The notes under the pieces are model-generated. The model ran no database searches. It was not told the origin of the DNA and saw nothing but the letters and a program-made list of their open reading frames with translations. The position numbers were made by a program, and so were the translations under genes. This document shows, one piece after another, positions 61,310 to 64,000 of a stretch of 64,000 nt of DNA (within the stretch, counting starts at the first letter, position 1; each line of letters begins with the position of its first letter). This stretch comes from Paraperibacillus marinus. GTDB lineage: Bacteria; Bacillota; Bacilli; Bacillales; DSM-1321. The DNA lies in assembly GCF_046237605.1 (NCBI RefSeq), contig NZ_CP143542.1:248001-312000 (forward strand), given 5' to 3'.

Positions 61310-62287
61310 ATGAGCTTAATTAAAGGAAAACTGGGGTTTGGAACCGCCCCGCTTGGCAATATGTTCAGAGATGTTCCAGAAGAGGAAGCAAGACGCACGA
61401 TTGAGACTGCCTGGGAAGAGGGAGTCCGCTATTTTGATACAGCGCCTTTTTATGGTGCGGGATTAGCCGAACTTCGGCTTGGAGAAGTGCTCTCACAGTA
61501 TAATCGTGATGACTTTTTATTATCCACGAAGGTAGGGCGGGTCATTGAGGATGAGACGGAAGAAAAGGAAGGGATGTTTGAGTACGGCCGCAAGAACAAG
61601 GTGACGACGGATTATAGTGAAGATGCGACAATGCGGTCCGTGGAGCAGAGCCTGGAGCGGTTGAAAACGGATCGTCTGGATTTTGTGTATGTACATGATG
61701 TTTCCCCGGATTTTCATGGTGACGAATGGGTCGGCCAGTTTGATATTGCAAGAAGGGGGGCATTCCGTGTCCTCGAACGCCTTAAGCAAGAGGGCGTGGT
61801 GAAGGCGTGGGGACTTGGCGTCAACCATACGGAGCCGATTGAGCTCGCCATGGAACTGGAGGAACTGCAGCCTGACATCTGCCTGCAGGCGACCCATTAT
61901 ACACTATTGAATCATGAGTATGCTCTGACAAGATTGATGCCGAGGGCAGTAGAAAAGAATGTGAAGATAGTGGTCGGAGCGCCATTCAATTCCAGGGTGC
62001 TGGTTGGAGGGGATCATTTCGATTATGGAAAAATCCCTGAAGACATTGCGGCAAAAGCAAAGAGAATACAGCAGGCTGCAGAGAAGCACGGCATCAGCGT
62101 AAAAAGCGCCGCACTTCAGTTTTCAATGGCTCATCCTGCGGTAGCGGCTGTCATTCCTGGCTCTACCCGGCCCCAGCACGTGAAGGAGGATCTGGCGGCT
62201 TCCAAAGAAAAAATTCCGGCCGCCTTCTGGCAGGAACTGAAAGAAGAAAAGCTTGTAGCGCCAAATGCACCTTTACCGACGGATTAA
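61310..62287 (+). CDS. Aldo/keto reductase, D-threo-aldose 1-dehydrogenase-like
   Basis: 325 residues of an AKR TIM barrel. KLGFGTAPLGNMF, YFDTAPFYGAGLAELRLGE (catalytic Asp and Tyr), LLSTKVGRV (Lys) and DRLDFVYVHDV (His position) follow the catalytic order. The C-terminal NADP region is AAVIPGSTRPQHVKEDL. It is similar to the group annotated as D-threo-aldose 1-dehydrogenase or pyridoxal dehydrogenase. GGAGG is best spaced for ATG 61310 rather than ATG 61304. No operon partner. Confidence 0.88.
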   Translation: MSLIKGKLGFGTAPLGNMFRDVPEEEARRTIETAWEEGVRYFDTAPFYGAGLAELRLGEVLSQYNRDDFLLSTKVGRVIEDETEEKEGMFEYGRKNKVTTDYSEDATMRSVEQSLERLKTDRLDFVYVHDVSPDFHGDEWVGQFDIARRGAFRVLERLKQEGVVKAWGLGVNHTEPIELAMELEELQPDICLQATHYTLLNHEYALTRLMPRAVEKNVKIVVGAPFNSRVLVGGDHFDYGKIPEDIAAKAKRIQQAAEKHGISVKSAALQFSMAHPAVAAVIPGSTRPQHVKEDLAASKEKIPAAFWQELKEEKLVAPNAPLPTD

Positions 62288-63278
62288 AGGGTCAAAGACA
62301 GTCATCCGTTCGTTTGTATTCGGCAATTAATTTTTGCTATAAATGGAAGTATCTTATATGAATGTAAAAAGAGCCGAAATACGTAAGTAGTGCATAAAAA
62401 CTTGCATATTTTAGGCTCTCTAATTTTTACTCTTTATTTTGTTGAAGCACCTGGTAGTGAAGCAAAGCCATTTTTTATTCGATCGCATAGAATACTCGAA
62501 CTGTTCCAAAGAGTTTAATCCTAGTTATGGTTGTTGCTCCAGCTGCAATTATTTTACTCCAACGAGAAGGGCCTGAATTCAAGCCATGTACCACCAATTT
62601 GATATCTAACTTTTATGTGGCCAGTCTCTTTTTAAAAGGCTGTTTTCGTAAATATTTTGTATCATACGAATATTTGTAATCCAGGTTAGCTGAATCAACG
62701 ATCGAGCTTACTTTTCAATTGGTTCCATAATTAATGGTCGTTTTGCGTCCTGAAGGATAAAGAGTACTTAATGTGTTCTCAGGCTGTCGAGAAGTTTCTC
62801 GACAGCCTGAGCCCCCTCCATTATAATCGAGGGCTTTGTTTATTATTCGTTTATACAAAAGGAAGAAACACGGATGGTGTAACTGCCCTCTGGTAGCGAT
62901 ACTAACAATTAGGCTTTCGCAAAATTAACTTGTTAATTGTAAATGACTGATCCGCTATCGCGTTGGCCAGAATGCAATAGTATTTTTAATAGACTATAAG
63001 GAACACCCCTCCAGAGAACGTTTATAAACATTCATCACTGTTAAAGAAAAAGAGCCGATATTGGGTCTTTTTTTAATACGTGACATGAAGTGGGGGCCAC
63101 CCAACCGTGTGCGGTATTAGATTGATCCACCAGGTAGCCCAAATACCGTTATAATTAAAACTTTATGGTTTTCATGTCACTTTCTGTCATACTTTAATAT
63201 TTAAAATATATTGAAAATTTTAACTATTCTGATTTATACTTTATTAAGCAATGAATGATAGAAGGCGAGGGGTTTTTA
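62288..63278. other. Gene-poor region with hairpins
   Basis: No supported gene. Hairpins: AGAGCC...GGCTCT with T-rich tail (62371-62430), probable terminator of the reductase gene; a perfect 16-bp inverted repeat CTCAGGCTGTCGAGAA / TTCTCGACAGCCTGAG at 62779-62812; and a weak terminator-like AAAGAGCC/GGGTCTTT near 63050. A minus-strand frame around 62510-62610 is too short to support. Confidence 0.45.
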
Positions 63279-64000
63279 TTGAAAAATATTAAAAGAAATA
63301 TGGTTTTAAGCATAGCACTTGCAAGTACTTTATCTCTTTCTGCAGTTCCTTTTAACGTATTGGCCCACGACGAACTAGGAGACGTAAACATTGAAAAGGG
63401 AGAGAGAACCAATTATGACAATGTCGCGGCTCCAGTATTAGAGGGAAGTAAGAATCTGAAGTTTATATACGAGGCTTCAGCCCCAGAGATGAAAGTGGTC
63501 AGGCCAGACGGGAAGCAAAACAGCTTTGGGGATGTCTATAGTTATAAAGGATATGCATATGTCGGGACACATACAAAGAATGGCGGAAATGGCGGGGTTA
63601 GGGTATTCGATTTGAAAGATCCATCCAACCCTAAAGAAGTTGCCGTCTTTGCCAACAATGATATTCCGGGGACATGGCAAGAAAAAGTCATCGTTCAGTC
63701 GGTCAACACACCAAATTTTAAAGGTGATTTGGCTGTGGTTAGTGTTCAGCAGTTAAACAGAAATAACCCCGCTTCAAAAGGCGGCTTCCTATTATATGAT
63801 GTGACAAATCCAAATCAACCGAAAAAATTAGGGTTCTGGGAAGTAACCAAAAAAACAAATGGGACTCATGAATTATTTTTAACGGTTCAAGGAAATAAAG
63901 CTATTGTTCTTGCGGCAAACCCCTATGCTGATTACTATAGCCATGGAGAAGAAAAAGATTTTCAAATTGTTGATGTGAGTAATCCGGCTGCCCCGAAGAC
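63279..64000 (+). CDS. Secreted LVIVD-repeat protein, N-terminal part (cut by window end)
   Basis: The frame starts at TTG 63279 behind GGCGAGGGG and is open to the last base, giving at least 240 residues. Residues 1-~28 are a signal peptide (NMVLSIALASTLSLSAVPFN, with cleavage near VLA). Beta-propeller-like LVIVD repeats follow: SYKGYAYVGTHT...GGVRVFDLKDPSNPKEVA, then GGFLLYDVTNPNQPKKLG, and FQIVDVSNPAAPK. Such repeats occur in secreted or surface propeller proteins of unknown substrate. The 3' part is outside the window. Confidence 0.88.
   Translation, partial: MKNIKRNMVLSIALASTLSLSAVPFNVLAHDELGDVNIEKGERTNYDNVAAPVLEGSKNLKFIYEASAPEMKVVRPDGKQNSFGDVYSYKGYAYVGTHTKNGGNGGVRVFDLKDPSNPKEVAVFANNDIPGTWQEKVIVQSVNTPNFKGDLAVVSVQQLNRNNPASKGGFLLYDVTNPNQPKKLGFWEVTKKTNGTHELFLTVQGNKAIVLAANPYADYYSHGEEKDFQIVDVSNPAAPK

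Noticed and set aside
62500..62620. Short minus-strand frame reading IKLFGTVRVFYAIE-like peptide
   Set aside because: About 40 codons with no ATG or ribosome-binding site; too little to support a gene.

Overview
This window reads as chromosomal DNA of a spore-forming Bacillaceae (Bacillus-type) bacterium. Gene order and proteins closely follow Bacillus subtilis: alr-ndoAI-ndoA, the eight-gene rsbR-S-T-U-V-W-sigB-rsbX stressosome operon, tex-cmpA-ydcK, an 11-tRNA cluster with rRNA operons, tsaE-tsaB-rimI-tsaD-ydiF-moaC-rex-ydiK-ydiL and groES-groEL. Spore-linked genes (ydcC, cmpA, a CotS-like kinase) indicate an endospore former.

Layout. Positions 1-11,762 are ordinary core genome: cell-wall alanine racemase, the EndoA toxin-antitoxin pair, the sigma-B general stress operon with its internal sigma-B promoter, msrA, tex, a 39-codon cmpA gene on the minus strand, and a SprT-family gene. 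Positions 11,843-23,797 hold a strong promoter, eleven tRNA genes, two essentially identical 16S-23S-5S operons in tandem, a truncated initiator-tRNA copy and an intact initiator tRNA. Positions 24,044-34,449 hold a 21-bp-period repeat array, the t6A tRNA-modification operon, a DnaA-box cluster between tsaD and ydiF, the ABC-F gene ydiF, moaC, rex, ydiK/ydiL, and the CIRCE-controlled groESL operon.

The main novelty is 34,431-55,577. The last 20 bases of groEL, including its stop codon, recur four more times downstream (one copy reduced to 17 bases). Three of the four repeats are followed by a recognisable remnant of the same tyrosine-integrase 3' end; the second copy keeps only a corresponding hairpin. 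I read this as serial integration of related islands into the 3' end of groEL, with groEL kept intact each time. The four cargo segments are: (A) a GC-rich stand-alone TIR-domain gene plus an unrecognised HEPN-like gene and a P-loop ATPase gene, a candidate defence module, with primase-like and integrase debris; (B) a c-di-GMP-I riboswitch driving a secreted coiled-coil protein, followed by a cupin/HD-GYP putative c-di-GMP phosphodiesterase; (C) an LmrB-type drug exporter beside a broken HxlR regulator, an ISL3-type transposase remnant, a broken UDP-sugar dehydrogenase and a CotS-like kinase; (D) a carbonyl/redox group (iron alcohol dehydrogenase, DJ-1/PfpI protein, nitroreductase, short-chain dehydrogenase).

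After the last repeat come a large molybdopterin formate-dehydrogenase-like protein with its DUF1641 partner, a DUF2294/MpsC-type protein, a small membrane-anchored protein, an aldo/keto reductase, and the beginning of a secreted LVIVD-repeat protein cut by the window end. moaC in the core region supplies a step of the cofactor pathway that the formate dehydrogenase needs.
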